A DNA stretch of 64,000 nucleotides from Bradyrhizobium sp. S69 (GTDB lineage: Bacteria; Pseudomonadota; Alphaproteobacteria; Rhizobiales; Xanthobacteraceae): the NCBI RefSeq assembly GCF_009766005.1, contig NZ_LMUK01000046.1, forward strand, positions 379,232 to 443,231. Direction: 5' to 3'. The position numbers were made by a program, and so were the translations under genes. The notes under the pieces were generated by a model. It saw only the letters and a list, made by a program, of their open reading frames with translations. It was not told the origin of the DNA and ran no database searches. This document shows positions 62,410 through 64,000 of the stretch, piece after piece; the first letter of the stretch is position 1; every line of letters starts with the position of its first letter.

Positions 62410-62481
62410 ACCAATACTCCCATCGCTGAAACGGAATTCCCCGCGCGTTCGCCAGCGTGCTGCCGTGCGGGATGGTTGGAT

Positions 62482-63195
62482 TTAAGTCGGACTCTTCACG
62501 TGGACTGCGATCGGTGGAATCTCCCGCACCAGCCTTCCGACCTCCCGCCACGCGTGACCGATGTGATGATCGATATGCGCAACGATACGCTCCGGATGGC
62601 CTTGCTCGATCGCCGCAAGCACCGGTTCGTGGGTACGGGCGATTTCATGCGGATCGTCGTATAGCCGGCCGATCAGGCCGATGACCATGCGCAGCTCCGA
62701 CGCCAAATCGTCGAACAAGCGCAACAAGCGCCGGTTGCCGGCGATCTCGCAGATCAGGCGGTGAAACCGGTAATCCTCTTCGACCTGCCGGGCCGAATCA
62801 TCCAGATCAGCGGTCTGGTGCAGAACATCGATCTGTCTCCGTAATGCGTCCCGCGTCTCCGGCGTCAGATTCCGCGCCGCCAGCACGCCGGCATGCCGCT
62901 CCACGCAGAGGCGCAGATCATAGATATCGTCAATATCGTCGGCGGCGAATTGCCGGACGAAAAAGCCACGGCGCGGGCTCGCCACAAGCAGCCCCTGGCT
63001 TTCCAGAAGACGTGCGGCCTCACGCACCGGCGCCCTGCTGACACCCAGCTCCCTCGCAATCCCCGCCTCCACCAATTTGGAACCAGGCGGCATCCGCCCC
63101 TGAACGATGGCTTCGGTCAAAAGACGCGCGACCTGGCCGACGAGATCCGTCTCGGCGAGAGCTGGCAATCCGACCGGCGGGGACATTGTGCGCAT
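62482..63195 (-). CDS. GntR-family transcriptional regulator (FCD domain)
   Basis: 237 residues. A GntR winged helix spans about 18-85 (VARLLTEAIVQGRMPPGSKLVEAGIARELGVSRAPVREAARLLESQGLL), and an FCD domain follows to about 225 with the metal-site pattern DYRFHRLICEIAGN, THEPVLAAIEQGH and HIDHHIGHA. ATG 63195 is used; an in-frame TTG lies one codon upstream. Two palindromes sit in the divergent gap to the class II aldolase gene, which it probably controls along with itself and perhaps the deacetylase-fold gene downstream. Confidence 0.87.
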   Translation of the reverse strand: MRTMSPPVGLPALAETDLVGQVARLLTEAIVQGRMPPGSKLVEAGIARELGVSRAPVREAARLLESQGLLVASPRRGFFVRQFAADDIDDIYDLRLCVERHAGVLAARNLTPETRDALRRQIDVLHQTADLDDSARQVEEDYRFHRLICEIAGNRRLLRLFDDLASELRMVIGLIGRLYDDPHEIARTHEPVLAAIEQGHPERIVAHIDHHIGHAWREVGRLVREIPPIAVHVKSPT

Positions 63196-63212
63196 CAAAA
63201 CGGTCCGTTTTG
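63196..63212. promoter_or_regulatory. Palindrome at the GntR gene start (candidate operator)
   Basis: CAAAACGGTCCGTTTTG is a perfect 8-bp inverted repeat around one base, directly against the GntR start codon. Position suits autorepression; the binding protein is inferred. Confidence 0.5.
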
Positions 63213-63237
63213 GCCATTGAGCAATATTTAGTCGTCG

Positions 63238-63249
63238 ATTGTCGACAGT
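63238..63249. promoter_or_regulatory. FCD-type operator-like palindrome
   Basis: ATTGTCGACAGT fits TTGT-N2-ACAA with one mismatch, similar to the operator at 960-975. It lies mid-way in the divergent gap between the GntR and class II aldolase genes. Confidence 0.45.
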
Positions 63250-63314
63250 TTAGTCTTGCATGACAATTGCTGCGATGCAACCTTAGAGCCAGTTGAAAAC
63301 AGGTTTACCTCGAA

Positions 63315-64000
63315 ATGACAGCGCACGTACCGCCCCCGGCCATCAAAGACGAAACACAGCAGACCAGGATCGATCTCGCCGCCGCTTACCGGCTAATCCA
63401 TCGGCTCGGTCTCGATGACAGCATCTACACCCACATCTCGGTCCGGCTGCCGGGCCGGCACGACCGTTTTTTGATCAATCCGTACGGCTTGCGCTTTGAA
63501 GAGGTGACGGCTTCCAACCTGGTGACGGTCGATCTCGACGGCAATGTTGTCGATGACCCGATGGCGCTTGGCATCAACCCGGCCGGCTTCACCATTCATA
63601 GCGCCGTGCACGCGGCGCGGACGGATGCGATGTGCGTACTGCACACCCATACCGCCGCCGGCGTCGCGGTCTCCTGCCAGAAGCAGGGGCTGCTGCCGCT
63701 CAATCAATGGTCGATGCAGTTCACCGATCGCCTCGCCTACCATGACTATGAAGGCATCGCGCTCGACCTCGATGAGCGCGCGCGCCTTGTTGCCGATCTC
63801 GGTGAAAAGTTCGTCATGGTGCTGCGCAATCACGGCATGCTCACTTGCGGGCGATCGGTCGCTGAAGCCTTCAAGCTGATGCACAATCTGGAACGGTCGT
63901 GTCGCGCCCAGCTCGCGATCCAGGCTGCCGGTGCCGAGATCGCCCCGCTCTCCGCAGCCGTCGCCAGCAAGACCGCGGGTCAATACGCCAGCTTCTACGA
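63315..64000 (+). CDS. Class II aldolase/adducin-family protein, C-terminus cut by window
   Basis: 228 residues visible. The zinc-site histidines typical of the fold appear as VLHTHTAAGVAVSC (H-x-H) and LRNHGMLTCGRSVAEAF (third His), with NPYGLRFEEVTASNLVTVDLDG at the N-terminal side. Members are fuculose-type aldolases, decarboxylases or epimerases of small sugars and acids, or adducin-like proteins; many Bradyrhizobium members have unknown substrates. It is divergent from a GntR regulator that probably controls it. Confidence 0.83.
   Translation, partial: MTAHVPPPAIKDETQQTRIDLAAAYRLIHRLGLDDSIYTHISVRLPGRHDRFLINPYGLRFEEVTASNLVTVDLDGNVVDDPMALGINPAGFTIHSAVHAARTDAMCVLHTHTAAGVAVSCQKQGLLPLNQWSMQFTDRLAYHDYEGIALDLDERARLVADLGEKFVMVLRNHGMLTCGRSVAEAFKLMHNLERSCRAQLAIQAAGAEIAPLSAAVASKTAGQYASFY

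Overview
The window reads as chromosomal DNA of a Bradyrhizobium-like alphaproteobacterium (Nitrobacteraceae). This is inferred from the high GC, the many periplasmic binding proteins (branched-chain amino acid, Bug/TctC, TRAP and ABC_sub_bind types), the CoA-transferases and GntR/FCD regulators, two perfect CtrA-type boxes, a sigma-54 promoter at dctA, and dense intergenic palindromes of the kind found in these genomes. No rRNA, tRNA or CRISPR array was recognised.

Layout. 1-1.8 kb: a partial amino-acid-type binding protein and a divergent GntR regulator around a TTGT-N2-ACAA operator. 1.8-11.5 kb: glycan/glycogen block (two glycosyltransferases including glycogen synthase, an ABC exporter, a glycogen-debranching-type enzyme, a PRC-barrel protein, an MFS transporter) with a long repeat-rich non-coding stretch at 9.2-10 kb. 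11.6-22.6 kb: acyl-CoA and aromatic/organic-acid catabolism (two class III CoA-transferases, alcohol dehydrogenase, beta-decarboxylating dehydrogenase, crotonase, GST, L,D-transpeptidase, Bug protein, flavin monooxygenase). 22.7-30.5 kb: XRE regulator, DUF3830 plus M20 amidohydrolase pair, dctA, ccdA, a binding protein and an HWE histidine kinase. 30.6-32.1 kb: an IS110-family (IS1111-type) element inside a palindromic repeat. 32.2-37.5 kb: housekeeping genes gor, DUF2059, rpiA, gph, a lipoprotein and moaA. 37.8-43.2 kb: a TRAP transporter with two paralogous binding proteins, and between them two small genes behind a Zur-like palindrome. 43.5-46.2 kb: a REP-associated tyrosine transposase (RAYT) with GTAG-headed palindromes around it, a small DUF6572-like gene and mrp. 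46.3-51.6 kb: VOC protein, 3-hydroxyisobutyrate-dehydrogenase-like enzyme, a CtrA-box histidine kinase, DUF1289, an aspartic protease and dusA. 51.6-61.4 kb: an accessory region with decayed sequence, a three-gene MotA/ExbB-like operon divergent from a two-component system, a glycosyltransferase and a tandem-repeat protein. 61.4-64 kb: a deacetylase-fold amidohydrolase, a GntR regulator and a divergent class II aldolase cut by the window end.

The most notable signal is the IS1111-type element at 30722-32100. An apparently empty copy of its target palindrome lies at 9792-9913, which fixes the insertion point. The non-coding tail of the element carries two loop-like segments. One has 9 nt complementary to the right target flank and 5 nt identical to the left flank. 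The other pairs with the left end of the element and matches its right end. That is the arrangement expected of a bridge/seek guide RNA. Other leads are the Zur-like box in front of a small uncharacterised gene, the MotA/ExbB-like three-gene cassette with an unusual middle protein, the 109-residue tandem-repeat protein, and a crotonase lacking both canonical catalytic glutamates.
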